A DNA stretch of 64,000 nucleotides from Cladosporium sp. IMV 00045 (lineage: Eukaryota; Ascomycota; Dothideomycetes; Cladosporiales; Cladosporiaceae): the NCBI GenBank assembly GCA_001931905.2, contig MSJI02000723.1, forward strand, positions 60,029 to 124,028, read 5' to 3'. Each line of letters opens with the position of its first letter. The first letter of the stretch is position 1. The translations under genes and the position numbers were made by a program. Positions 44,701-56,389 of this stretch are shown here, one piece after another. The notes beneath the pieces were generated by a model, which saw nothing but the letters and a program-made list of their open reading frames with translations, did not search any database and was not told where the DNA came from.

Positions 44701-45842
44701 ACTACTGCCCGCTGCAGGGCTACGGAGACTACTTTCAGGTACTTGGGGCTGTCTGGGCTTGCCTGTTCGGCAGTCCCATGCGCCTATAATAGATAAGACA
44801 TTACCACATGGGGCGACTGGTTCATTGACAATAGCCTGACTGTGCTGCCTTGTCTTGCCTTGACCTGAGTTGAATAGTATTGTAACAGCAGCAGTATCGC
44901 CTGACGGTACCTGTGATTGATCATCATCTTCACATCGCCCCTCGTGACTGTTCACACTTACTCCCCTCTCGCTTGGCTTCAGTTCGACCCTCCCACATAA
45001 CAGACTTTCCACCCTCGCTCACTGATCGCCATCGTCTCCACCCAGCACAACCCCGTTTCGCCCTGGATCAGGCTAGATCCATGTCCGCAGGCGCCAACAC
45101 AGGCACCGCGAACAATCATCATCCTTCACCGTCAATGCGTGTCACCCTGCCCGCTAAGGCCAGCAGCGCCGCCCACAGTACCAAACACGACTCGCTCAAC
45201 ACACCCCTACCAGACGTTGACCCGACACGCTGAAGAGTCCGTCCTGCTTGCTAGTCACTCCAGACCCTTGCCAACTGCTAAGCTGTACCCAGCCGGCCTG
45301 CCGGTCTCTCTGCCTCTCCAGAGCGTGCCAGCGAGCGGACAAACAAGCGTGCCCACCGCAGGAAGCTCACCATTTCCCCAAACTCATTATTGTTGCCCGC
45401 CCTAACCGACGAGCCTCGACGACAAACACCCTCCGACCTCACACTTCGCTCTGCACCGTGTCTACTGGTGCACTGTCTTCCTTCGACCGTTTCACCCTAG
45501 CTCTGCGTTACCTCACAACCCCGACTCAGCAGCTCTGCCATCCATTGTTGGCTCTCTGCCCGCCCCGCCTTCTCCTCCACCTTCCACCACAGTCACTCTG
45601 CAACAATTTGCTGGTTCCTCCCTCACGGGTAGCTGCATCTGATACAGAGTTGTTGCTCTTTCGAAATCTGTCGGCCGGTTACGCGCATTGCAACGTTTGC
45701 GCTTTTTTGGTCCACAGGCTCGACTACAGGCCTGCCCATGAGGACTTGATCGACCTTCCGCTCCCTCCTGCAGCTTCTCCTGCAGTGCTTTGGCACACCC
45801 AATCTTTGACAGCACACTAGGAGCATACATTATCCTGCCCAT
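41707..45842. other. 4.1-kb intergenic region before the DENN-domain gene
   Basis: This is the longest gene-free stretch of the window. Several open frames, the longest 139 codons (43745-44164, plus), show no family signature and overlap frames on the other strand. The last kilobase is pyrimidine-rich and contains upstream ATGs, such as that at 45081, which suggests a long leader of the DENN-domain gene. A 12-base palindrome (ACCCTCGAGGGT) occurs near 44250. No RNA gene was recognised. Confidence 0.45.
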
Positions 45843-48800
45843 ATGGCTCCTAGCAGTGCGAGGGCCAGGCACGCCAGCACCCCGAGCGGCAACGCCAATG
45901 CCGCCGACACTTCCGCACCCCTTGCCGACTACTTCTTCATCTGCGGTGTTGAGTCTTCCCAAATATACCACGAAAAATACGCCCCGAATCTTCCCTCTCC
46001 GCCGGTCGAGGACACCATCGAAGAGGACAGCGCCCTAGAAACGGAAAGTACTTCGAGACCTGCCACACCAGGCTCGCCGCCCTCAGATGCCGCCAAACGA
46101 AGATCCCGGTACAGTTTCGAGGCGCGCAAGAGCATAGGAAGCATCATAAATACGGTCGAGATTCCTCCTACGGCTAGCAACAGGAGTAGTGCAACCATTA
46201 AAGCCGCGCCGGAGAAGGGAGGCTCTGGCCTTGACGACGATGCCTTCGAGGAGGCACTTAAGAAGTTCGCTTCCGAGAGGGATAGCTTCCTGGATGACAT
46301 TCACGTCTCCGCAGGAGTTGTGCAAAACACACCGTCACAACGGCAACCAGCGCCAACTCCAAAAAGGCCGAGACCTCGGACCGTTCGCATCACCTCTGAT
46401 GAGTCCCAGTCAGGTCAATCTGGCTTGAAGAGCGGTGTCGGTAGCATCCGTCGGAGATTGTCCACAATGAACAGCATGAAACGGCAGCCTTCCACCATGA
46501 GCCGATCTTCTACGATCAAGACCTCGAAGCGTTTGAGCGGATACAATTCTGTCATTCCCGCTCCTGAGCCCTTCCAAACCACTCCAGATATGCATCCCTT
46601 GAAGCGCAGATACGAGCCCGTACTTTTGGACCGCTATCCTTCGCCTGCATTTACAGACGAGTCTAAGCGACGAGCGCCGTTCCCCGAATACGTGCCGATG
46701 TTTGCGTTCCCGAACGACGTGACTGTCGTTTCAGCCGACGAGAGACCCAGATCTACATGGCATGGTTTCGCAATGACTGGTGGTGATGGTTCTAGGATGC
46801 ACGGCGTCTGTGTGATAATGTGGACTCCTTTGAACGCGGAGGCGTCTGACAATTTAGAGCAGCAATGCGAAGCGTGGCGCAAGGCTAATATGAGCGAAGA
46901 AGAGCGCGAATTGGCGAGCAGTCTTGGAGAACGCCTGTCGGCAGAGAGGGCGAAGCTTAGCAGGCTTCTTGCTGAGCTGCCTACGGTACCTTCAGACTCT
47001 GATGAACGCGAGGCGCTTGAAGACGAGATCAGCACTGTGGAAGAGAAGATCGGATTGATGGCGGATTTGCTACGACCAGTCCGACACGGTGCCGCTTCCA
47101 AAATCGAAGGCTTGACCGAGGGAGATACAGGCTTCTGGATACCTCGAGCTTATGGCATTCTTGGACGAGACGGCAACCTGGCGAGTTTCTGGAAGGAGTG
47201 GCTCAAGGCCGTTGTAGTGCCCATGACAAACTCTGCCATTCTGCGTGTGTCGGCTAGTTCACCCAAGATTGGCGTCTGGCAGCCTCTGGAGCGATACGTG
47301 GTCAATCTCTGCGTTGAGGCGGTCAGTCCCATCACGTCCATTACACAGGTCGAGATATCCATTCGAGATCTTCGCCTTTACGCACGAAAGGAAGCCCTCA
47401 ACGAAATCCCCGGCTCGCGAAATGTGGACCTGTACGCGCTTTTCCGCTGCATGTCCATACCAAACATCATCACCTTATTTGAATATGCGCTCTCCGAGTC
47501 GCGCATTATCTTTCTCTCCTCACACACCTCCATGTTGCACCTTGCGACCCATGCGCTTACCAGCCTTTTATACCCGCTGAAGTGGGCGGGTGTCTTCATC
47601 CCAATTCTTCCAGCACGTCTCATCCAGGCTTTGGACGCCCCTTGTCCGTACATTGTAGGTGTGGAACGCCGCTACGAGAAATTGCAATTGCCTGATGGTG
47701 ACTTCTGCCTTGTGGACCTCGATGAGGATTCTATTGAAAGTACTGAACCACCGATTTCTCTTCCGCGACCCCAACGTCGGAAGCTGCAGTCTCTCCTGCA
47801 AGCTGCAGCACCCCACCACAATCGGTACGGTGTACCAACAGGTCCGCCATTGTACGCCATCGAAACGTTCCCTTATGATGCGTTTTCGTCCGAGAACCCG
47901 CAAGTATTTGATGCACGAGCGACTCCTTCGACTTTGGCACAGTATGTCAGCGAAAGCTCAGCGAACTTCGGTGATGCATCTGCGGTCCCTCAGCAACGTA
48001 CATCAGTCTACAACGCATTTGTGGCCGCGCGCGGCGACAATAGTCGTGGTAGCGACAGGCCGTCGACTAGCTCAACAACAACGAACAACAGCCACTCCTC
48101 CGGTGCATCGCCTCCGTCCCCTGTCGCGGCTTCGCCTATTGCCTCGAGCTTCTCGAATGGCGCATCTTCAAGAAACGACTCTGGATTTGCATTGCAAGCA
48201 ACGCTTCGCGAAAAGCGGTCTGGCCACTTCGATGGAATGGCCCGCCGCAACTCTTCTGTATATTCTATGCTCAACCCTCGCAAACCCTTACACGATCGGA
48301 CTAACACGGAACCGCAGTTTGGCTTCGACCGCATTGGAACGATTCGTAGGCCCAGTCAACCCTCGATCGTGAGCCATCAAGCAAGCATGTCAACGTCCAA
48401 TCTCCCCAACGGAACTGGTTCAACGTATGCACCCAGTGTGTACGCCCAGAGCACTTTGGCAGCTAGCACTATCATGCCGAACATGATGGTACAGCCAGTC
48501 CGCGACAATGAGATGACGAAGTGGGTTGAAGGACACTGTTTCATACGAAGAAACAGAGACGGCAAATCAATTTGCGCCATCTGTGACGAGCGTTGCGAAG
48601 ACGAGTCCTTCAGGTGTAATTGTAAGTGGAACAGCATTGATTGCTTTAGTCGACCCCGTACTGACTTCTCTGCCTAGCCTGCGCAACGACCGTTCACTCT
48701 CGCTGTGTTCCCGCTGTCTGTCTTGTCTGCCCGAATGCCTTCCGTGCCGACCAGGTCCGTGCAGCATTCGTTCGCTGCTTCGCTTCCATCTTCTACACCT

Positions 48801-49309
48801 ACCGCCGTTATCTGCACCCTGCCTCGGGCGAGTCAAAGAAAGCCGGTCTGATCTACCACTTCAATATGGATGCCTTCCTCAAGAGTGTTCCCCACGGCGA
48901 CTCTGAGTACATGAACATGCTGCGCGGAACACAGATGTTCAACGAATTCATCCATGAGCGCGAATCCACCCGCGCCGAGGACCCCTCTATCAAGCTCTTC
49001 GATGAGATCATATTGTCCAAACGGAACCGCGGTCGAAGCTCACTCTCCCTGTTCTCCTCGAAGTCTTACACCAACTTTCTTTCGGACTCATCGGATCATC
49101 TGTGGCGCTCTGCGGCTGCCACGCCGCCTTCTGCTCGCTTCCCAAGTGATACAAATGCTATCAACGGGCGCACCCCTGCCAAGCTTGATCCTAGCTTGAT
49201 GATGGAGCCACGCTCGATCCAGGGAGCGCCTAGGCCCAACCAAGCGCGCACAAAGCGGAAGCCAGTTGCCAGCATGTTGGGACTGAGCTCGCAGAGTGCA
49301 GAGCCCTGA
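45843..49309 (+). CDS. DENN-domain protein with C1-like zinc finger, two exons
   Basis: Predicted guanine-nucleotide exchange factor for Rab-type GTPases in membrane traffic, 1136 residues. Exon 1 is 45843-48621 and exon 2 is 48678-49309, joined by a 56-base GT-AG intron. The upstream DENN part begins at residue 28 (ADYFFICGVE) and continues after a long Ser-rich insert at FPEYVPMFAFPNDV. The central DENN domain covers about 430-640 (LYALFRCMSIPNIITLFEYA, LYPLKWAGVFIPILP). A downstream segment includes a cysteine/histidine finger spanning the intron (GHCF, CAIC, CEDESFRC, CATTVHSRC, CLVC) like a C1 domain, then a helical dDENN region. Unspliced reading stops shortly after the intron start and breaks the finger, which supports the join. 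Its own GTPase partner is unknown. Confidence 0.9.
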
Positions 49310-49953
49310 AAAAGAATGTTTGGCCACAAAGGAAGAGAAGGCCATATTCAAGGTCTTGTGAGCGGCTCAAGGCCTGGAAAGACCGGAGATGACGGCACTC
49401 TGGTCAGGCCGAACATTTCTAGCGATGGACTTTGATGTATGATTTTTTTTGGCTTGTGGGACGGCTTCTTGTTTCGACTTTACTTTGGATTAGCGACGGA
49501 GTCTGGCGGCGTTATTTGTTTTGAATTACTCTTGAATCCTGCTCGTCTCTCGCGAAGAGAACCGGCGCCATTAGGGCTCGCTGCAATAGCGTGCGATCAG
49601 CGCCGGCAGAGAGCAGGAGAAGGGAAAAGCATTTGTGAATTTTGATCATTGTATCAAGCTCCCTTCACAGGGAGTATTAGAGGCAGTATGAGAGGGCGTG
49701 TGGGATTGGATTGACTACTTGTTCTCAACTTCCTTGTTTGTTGGTAGTGACAGAAGACGACACCGCGAGGTGTAGAAATAGAAGCGATGAGGCCATATCG
49801 AATGATCAAAAGATGCAGCATTTCCATTGATATCTACATGTCTTTGTCATCATCAACAGACATTGCATTCCTCTGGCGACGCGAGGTCCGTACTCATGAT
49901 AAATACATAGCTGGCCAGTCAACACCCAAAATCGGAATCTATCACCAACACCC
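49310..49953. other. Spacer between convergent genes
   Basis: Contains the 3' flanks of the DENN-domain and Pof1-like genes. Nothing else is seen. Confidence 0.5.
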
Positions 49954-50916
49954 TCAAGCCATCTTCGCCCCCCGATCATCCTCATCATAAAGCCCCTCCT
50001 CCCTCACCCAAGCCGCCACCCCCTCCGTACACAGCTCCCCCACAACCCTCCAATCGCCCTGCTTCGCCGCCTTGCGAATCGCAGTACTACTCACGCCCAC
50101 CTGCGGCGTCGCCTCGACCAACTCGACCAAGTCCGCCCAATCCCTCCTCCCACCCTCAGCCTCCATCTCCCCCTCCGCCAACCTCCGCAGAAACGCCCTC
50201 TGCTCCTCCTCGCTCCCATACGCATCATCCGGCCGCAACGTGGCGCGCAACCGATGACCAGCGCTGAAATACGGTTCCAGAGCCGCGAGCGGCGGGTCGA
50301 ATTTCCCCGCGTAATACTTCGCCGCGAAGAAGCGCGTCAGCGTATCGTAGCCCAGCAGGTGGATGTGTCGCGGCGACGAGGGGTACCAATTCTCGCCTTC
50401 GGGCGAGGACGCGATGGCGGCGGATTTGTCCGTGTAGAACGGCGCGGTGGTGACGCCGATGTCGATGGCGGGGCAGGCGTGCGTTTCGGCGCTGGCGAGG
50501 AGGTTTTCTTGCAGGTCGTGTGCGAAGAGGGTCATGAGAGTCAGGCGCTGGGCGAAACTGGCTGCCGAGGGCGCTTTGTCGGCGTTCATGGTGCTGAAGA
50601 GGAGGAGGAGGCGGTGAGGGCCGGGGGTGGTTTTGAGGGGTTCGCTGGATTTGGATAAAGCGGTGCGGGCGAGGTTTAGGTGCGCGGTGCTGGGCGGGTT
50701 GAAGGAGGAGTCGAGGATGAGGAGGGTGGCGGGTGAAGGGGTGGGGTTGGGCGTGGGTGGTTGAGGGGTGGGGTTTTTGGGTTGGAGGGTTTGGAGGAGG
50801 CGGAAGGGGGATTGGGAGGTTTGGAAGCCTTTCAGGGCGTTGGTGAAGTAGCCTGGGAGGGTTTTGTAGATGTTTGGGCGGTTGAGTGGCATGTTTGATG
50901 GTGTGGCTTGGGTCAT
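49954..50916 (-). CDS. POF1: Pof1-like nicotinamide mononucleotide adenylyltransferase
   Basis: Predicted nucleotidyltransferase making NAD from NMN and ATP, 320 residues, intronless. The alpha/beta-phosphodiesterase nucleotidyltransferase fold is shown by LLILDSSFNPPSTAHLNLA (the ATP-binding motif, with STAH where yeast Pof1 has HLAH), by NADKAPSAASFAQRL, by HLLGYDTLTRFFAAKYY, and by the late VSSTAIRKA motif. This layout matches yeast Pof1 closely in order and spacing. A Pro/Thr-rich stretch (about 46-63) is probably disordered. Met at 50890 is a second possible start, nine codons inside. It is divergent from a complex I subunit gene across a 324-base spacer. Confidence 0.88.
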   Translation of the reverse strand: MTQATPSNMPLNRPNIYKTLPGYFTNALKGFQTSQSPFRLLQTLQPKNPTPQPPTPNPTPSPATLLILDSSFNPPSTAHLNLARTALSKSSEPLKTTPGPHRLLLLFSTMNADKAPSAASFAQRLTLMTLFAHDLQENLLASAETHACPAIDIGVTTAPFYTDKSAAIASSPEGENWYPSSPRHIHLLGYDTLTRFFAAKYYAGKFDPPLAALEPYFSAGHRLRATLRPDDAYGSEEEQRAFLRRLAEGEMEAEGGRRDWADLVELVEATPQVGVSSTAIRKAAKQGDWRVVGELCTEGVAAWVREEGLYDEDDRGAKMA

Positions 50917-51240
50917 TGTTGGGTTGGGAGTATTTGAGGGAGGATATAGATCGATGTAATGATTGATTAGTCAGATCGATTAATCAACTACAACGACGAA
51001 TGCTCAAGTCAATGACTGTAGGAAAAATCGATGTAAATGAAGGTCAATGATCGAATGCCTCGCCGTTAACGCTGTATCGAACGTCTGAGGTCGCCAATCT
51101 TGGAATGCCTCAGGCGTTTCCAGGCATGCTTACTCAGAACTTGGCAGCATACCTCCAAGCGCAACCGATACAGGAAGCATTGGGGTTGCGCGAAAGGCAT
51201 ATCAGCACATCTCCACTCTTGATACCCTCTCCTATTCGCC
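50917..51240. promoter_or_regulatory. Divergent promoter between POF1-like and complex I subunit genes
   Basis: Both NAD(H)-related genes fire outward from this 324-base spacer. A CCAAT pentamer lies at 51094-51098, about 145 bases before the complex I gene start; CCAAT boxes bound by the HAP complex are common at fungal respiratory genes, but binding here is inference. Confidence 0.5.
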
Positions 51241-51964
51241 ATGGCCGAAGCAGGAAAGATTGGAAAGTCTTTGGCGTCCATGGGCAGGCGCCATGCCCAG
51301 ACTAAGGCACGACAAACCCGCGATCAACCTGGATACGCCTCAATACTAACAATCGCGCGCAGAAATACACCGTCCAGCCCGTCGGCATCTGGGCAAAGAT
51401 TAACAACTTCTTCGCCGTCGACTCTACTCGCTCCACTGGTGTCCCCTTGAACCCGCAGTACCGCTACCCTACACCCGGCGCCAACGACCCCACCCTCTAC
51501 GACGACCCCGTCACCGTGCCCGCTGGCGACCTTGCAGAGAACCCCTACTGGAAGCGCGACGTGCGCCGCTCATACCCCAAACTGTCGGTCGTCAAGCAGC
51601 CGGACGTCGTTGCGCTGCTCTCGGTCGGCTCGGCCGCGCAGCCTAAGGAGGACCAGCTGAAGATTGGCGACGCTGGCAAGCAGCAGCTTGTTGCCCTGAA
51701 GGAGGAGGGCGAGAAGGGTCTCAGTGCCTTCTTTGAGAAGGAGAAGAGCATGGCGAAGGGCGTGCTGGGTGCCAACGGCATGCCTCCCCTTCCTGCGCGT
51801 TATGGTGGACACAGGACTTCTAACACCAAGTACACCCTGACCAAGGACGATGAGCAGGCTTACGGCTCTAGGTATGTGAGAATGCTGCTTGGATGCTCTT
51901 AGTATTGCATGCGAATGAAAGCGCTAACAGATTTCGCAGCTACCCTTGCAGGACCTTCATCTAG
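51241..51964 (+). CDS. Mitochondrial complex I accessory subunit (21.3-kDa type), three exons
   Basis: Predicted accessory subunit of NADH:ubiquinone oxidoreductase in the inner mitochondrial membrane, 199 residues. Exons are 51241-51306, 51363-51871 and 51940-51964. The core matches the fungal 21.3-kDa subunit: STGVPLNPQYRYPTPGAN, then YDDPVTVPAGDLAENPYWKR and RSYPKLSVVKQPDVVALLSV; the end SSYPCRTFI is restored by the second intron. The first intron has an ideal TACTAAC branch and CGCAG acceptor, but no GT donor in the right phase; a GC donor (AAG then GCACGA) at 51307 gives the correct frame. A bacterial counterpart is not expected for this subunit. Start context is GCCATGG. Confidence 0.88.
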
Positions 51965-52262
51965 ACGGTAGAAGATCGCTTGGAGTTTTAGGGATGTACA
52001 TAGATTAAGCCTCGAATTCATGTCTGACTGTTCTTTTGTCTATAATGGAATACTCGCAAGCATAGTCTCAAAGATGCAAAAATTCGGACATCGCATACTG
52101 ACGGATCTCGATAGCTCTGAAAGTGGAAGGCGCGATTGCCACTTACGGTGGCTACCTTCCTCAAACGCGTGACAGCCTGCGCACGCTTATCTCAACCTCA
52201 CGTCCTTCATCGCTCAGTCATCGCTCGACATCGACACTTCGCGTCGCTTTCGAAACCCCACC

Positions 52263-54589
52263 ATGTCTCCAGCTGACCCCGCCAGCGACTCGTCTTCTGC
52301 CCATCCTTTGAGTCTACTCGAGATCATCTTCAGCTGCGGAGTCTGCCAGGCAAATATTTCGGAAATCTACGCATCGCCAGAAAGCAACAAGGGCTTTCAC
52401 AGTGGAGCTGGCGATGATGACGGTGTCGTAACTCGACTCTGGATCGCGGAGTGTTCGCATGTCATTTGCGGCAAGCACTTGTCTGGAGGCGGTAGGGCAG
52501 ATGCGTGACCTTGCAATGAAATCTTTCATCGCTAACGCGAAGTCTTAGCCGCACCCTTCCACCCTCATGGAGAACAACCGAGAGCAACATGTCCACAGTG
52601 CGCGCGAGAGGGCGACAGCACGCCGAAGAATTTGTTTGGCATTCGAGGGATAGGTCAGGGCGAGTACGATCAGGGAATCCCTTCGGCATGGTTCCAGTGT
52701 CCTCCAGTCACCCTGGATGGTGCAGCGCCGGGGCAGGAAGCAGTTCGTGTAAGTTCGCGCGAGATGAACCCTTCTTTGGCGGTCTTTGACAAGCTGGCAG
52801 TTCCAATTCATGGCTCTGGCCCGGTACGCGCAGAACGTCCACACGCGTTGGAAGACTGCTGAGGAAAAGAGGGAATCAGCCGCTCAGGTGATCAGCCGTG
52901 AGCGGAAGCTTAGGAAACAGATGCAAGTTGAGCTGGGTGACATCAAGGCTCAGGCAAACCACCAGGTTGCGGAGCTCAAGCAGCTACAAGGCTCATTGAA
53001 GAAGTGGGAAGAACGTAAGCCGATCATCAATCACTTGATGGCTGCGGTTAAGCCCATGGCGGAGTGTGTAGAGGCTCTGTCCCCTTCTTATTGGCGGAGA
53101 GAAGCTGACTCCATGCAGTGAACTCCGACAATTGCGTCTGCAACTGCTCGATCTTGGATTTGACATTCCGATGCGAAGCTACGCCTTCGAGAATCCGGAA
53201 GATAGATTGACAGAAACGGCTGGAGCAACGAACAACGTGACTACCATGGACATACGAAGTAAACCTTCCATCCGCGGTAGGGTGCGTTCGACCCACTATG
53301 ATGTACATCTTCCCAATGAAGTCGGCCCTATCAATTCAAAAGCAGCCAAAGAGGACATGACCTCTTCCTCCTCCTCGAAGAAACGAAAGCGCGAGAATGA
53401 CGCGTTCGCAAACGGGCACGCTCTACCTTACATGCATCGAACGAGCAGTCGCGATTTGATGCCTCCGCCCCCAAACCAAAAGCTCTCAGCCCCGAAAGTG
53501 CAGCCACATGCAACTGCGCACGGTTTGCCGATATTAGGAGCATCACGATCATATGGAATGTATGAGAATCGCCCTCATCATACCCTACAGCTTGGTAAAC
53601 CACAATACTTGCCATCGAATACGAATCATTCGGAAATTCTCAGTGAAAGGAAACTGCCCGATGGAGATCACAAGCCTTATGCCTTCCCCCCGCCACAAGA
53701 AACCTATGTACAGCAATCTGCTTACCCCGGACCTCGTACTCTTGTAGATGCCGGTAGACTCCACCAGTATCGTGGTGAAGTTGATCAGCCGTCTCGGCCT
53801 TTTCTTCATCCATCACCCAGTCAACGAAGCTTGTACTCTCGAAACGCCCTTTCGCAATTTGAGCTCCAAGAGAACGATGAGGCATCCCATCGCTCACGCA
53901 ATTTTGCAACGCGCAGTTCCCAGCAGGTCCAGATGAGGCAGGCCCTGCGGCCGGTGTCAACCTATCAGAGGGTACCGCAAACACCCTTGAAACCTTCCTA
54001 CCTCAATGTCAAATCGATCGAGGTTGAAACTCGCAACTACCCTGGTCAGACAGTAACAGGGTCAATTAGCAGCCCCTTTTTCCAGCGAGGCACGAACTTC
54101 CGACACCTTGCCTCTGCCTCACGCCCGCCAACACGCGGAAGCAATGTCAGCAGGACAAGCGAACTGTATGACGAGCAAGGTCGCAATTTTAACCGGAACC
54201 TGACCCAGAATGAAGTTGGTTTCGCCTATCAAAATAGGTCGGATCACTCTGCCAGGTCGCATCTACCAGCTGGCTCTCCGGCTCAGAAGCAAATACCTAC
54301 AAGCGCAACGCTCCCTCATCGAGGTGACCTGCGACAGGACCACGTGAATAAGGTCCATGGGAGCTCATTGCGGAATTTTCCCTACGGAATGGAGTACACT
54401 ACTAGCCCGCGGAGTCGCATTACGCTTCCTCCATCGCCAGGCATCCGCAACACCAATTTAACTACTATTCGAGAATCGCACAAATACTTCCCGAGACACA
54501 ATGAAAACTACTTTGCGCAACAAGCTGCACATTACAACGACTCTCGGCCATTGTTTTCAGCAGCAGGTCGAAGAAGCGTACGACGCTAA
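52263..54589 (+). CDS. RING-like, coiled-coil protein (HEI10/Zip3-like), four exons
   Basis: A predicted protein of 720 residues, possibly a ubiquitin or SUMO ligase. Exons are 52263-52491, 52549-52748, 52801-53063 and 53119-54589; each intron is 52-57 bases and all phases agree. The N-terminus has a degenerate RING-like set of metal ligands (CGVC near residue 25, ECSHVICGKH, then CPQC near 100). A coiled coil follows (about 150-245, AEEKRESAAQVISRERKLRK), then a long disordered Ser/Pro/Arg-rich tail with a basic KKRKREN stretch that may be a nuclear signal. Finger, coiled coil and disordered tail in this order are seen in meiotic crossover factors such as HEI10 and Zip3, but the match is architectural and I am not sure. 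The final donor (GTGTGT) is the least certain splice site. Confidence 0.75.
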
Positions 54590-55009
54590 CGCATAAGATC
54601 ATGGCTTTTCCTTAATTTATGTATGCTCAAACTTGTTCCGTAAACGATAGTATCGTAGCTTCTATACCTTGCTTCCTTGAATTTGACTCTGAATCTGCAG
54701 CATCTTCTCGATTTACCATTCGTCTAATTCCACCTTTTCGATCACGTCGTATTGTCTGTTTCAGCGACCCTCATTTCACTCAAGCCATTTCCATGAGCGA
54801 CTTTCGAAGACCATTGGAATCCACTTTTGGCTGCAAGCTTGCGTCACCACAAAAGTCTAACGCCGATGAATCCACGTCGTTCCATCACCACAACGAATGT
54901 TGTATGTACCTTGATGCATGTTTGACAGAATACATCATTTTGCGATTACAATACTAAGTTCTGAAATCTCTGACTGCACCAAAAATCAAGACGTAACAAA
55001 TCATTAATC
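54590..55009. other. Spacer upstream of the short-chain dehydrogenase
   Basis: A 112-codon frame (54619-54957) lacks any domain and is not called. The right end is the promoter and leader of the dehydrogenase. Confidence 0.5.
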
Positions 55010-55963
55010 ATGTCGTTAAGATCAGCATCCACCAACCTCACAACCAGCGCCCCGCGCATCCTGGAAGGCAAACTGGCCATAGTGACCGGCGGCTCCAGAG
55101 GCATCGGCGCCGCAACATGCGAGAACCTCGCATCCAAAGGCGCCAACCTAGTCATCAACTACACATCCGACTCCTCCGCCGAGAAAACGCAGCAACTAGC
55201 CCAGCGACTGCAGGAGACCTACGGCGTGAAATGCCTTCCCGTGCAAGCCGACCTGGGCACTGAAAACGGCCCCGCGCACATCGTCGACATGACCTCGAAC
55301 CACTTCAAGCACCCCAAGAGCGGCAAGCTGCAAATCGACATCGTCGTGCAGAACGCGGGCATCGCGAGCAACCTGGCGATCCAAGACTGCAACGCGGCGG
55401 ATTTCACGGCGCTCTACAACGTCAACGTCCGCGGTCCGCTGTTCCTCATGAAAGCCGTGCTGCCCTATCTCCCGCACGATCGCAGCGGACGCGTTGTCAA
55501 TGTCAGCAGTGTCAGCTCCTCGCTTGGGTTTGAGAACCAGAGCGTTTACGGCGGCACCAAGGCGGCGCTGGAGTCGATGACGAGGTCATGGGCGCGAGAG
55601 CTCGCTGAGAGGGCGACTGTGAACGCTGTCAATCCTGGTCCTGTGGCGACGGACATGTATGCTGGCACTACGAAGGAGTTCCAGCAGCAGATGAGCCATT
55701 GGACTATTAACGCGCCGCTTACGACGATTAGGCCGGAAGTTGATAGGAAGGATTTGGTTGACAATGCTGAGATTGCGGGCGGTAGGCCGGTGAGTTGCTG
55801 ATCTCGGGAAATTCCATCTTTTCGGGCTTGGATTTACTGACGAATGTTGCAGGCATACGAGTCTGAAATTGCTGGCACGATTGCCATGCTCTGCACTCCT
55901 GATTGTGCGTGGACCACAGGCAGTGTCATTTCTTCCAACGGCGGCTTCAAGTTCAGCTACTAG
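55010..55963 (+). CDS. Short-chain dehydrogenase/reductase, two exons
   Basis: Predicted NAD(P)H-dependent oxidoreductase of the classical SDR family, 296 residues, cytosolic. Exon 1 is 55010-55789 and exon 2 is 55853-55963; the 63-base intron starts GTGAGT and ends TTGCAG. The Rossmann motif TGGSRGIG is at about 26-33, NAG near 113, the catalytic Ser in NVSSVSSS near 167, and Tyr180 with Lys184 in YGGTK. NPGPVATDMYAG follows as usual, and the last exon restores the C-terminal SNGGFKFSY. Such sequences are often annotated as 3-oxoacyl reductase-like or versicolorin reductase-like; no biosynthetic genes surround it, so a specific pathway is not suggested. Confidence 0.92.
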
Positions 55964-56389
55964 TGAGTGAGTCTTGATAGCACGAAATCTTCTTGACGCA
56001 TATGAAAGCTGTGTAGACCGAATCTAACCTCGTTAGACGAATTCAAACAAAATGCTTTGCCTTGAAAGAAACACGGTGCAGTCGAAACCCGGAGCAAAAT
56101 GAATTATTGAATTTAAAGTACTATGAAGCTGTATCGCTATGCTAGAGTGATACACTTCTCAACCCAAAGCACACGAGTAGTATGCACACGATGCGATGCG
56201 ACTACGCCAACAAATCCTCCCTAACACCTTCATCTAATCCAAAAGCAGCGAACCAAAAACAAGCAAAGTCCACCATGACCTAACTCCACGTGTTGAAAGA
56301 AAAAGAGCAACGGAAGAGAATAGAAGCAGACCAAAGAATAGACCCCAACCATCCCCAAAAACGCAACACTCACACCCCCATCCCCTCAA
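55964..56389. other. Spacer between convergent genes
   Basis: About 430 bases with the 3' ends of two genes. No other feature is seen; the A/C-rich end near 56280-56389 reads in several frames because of its composition. Confidence 0.5.
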
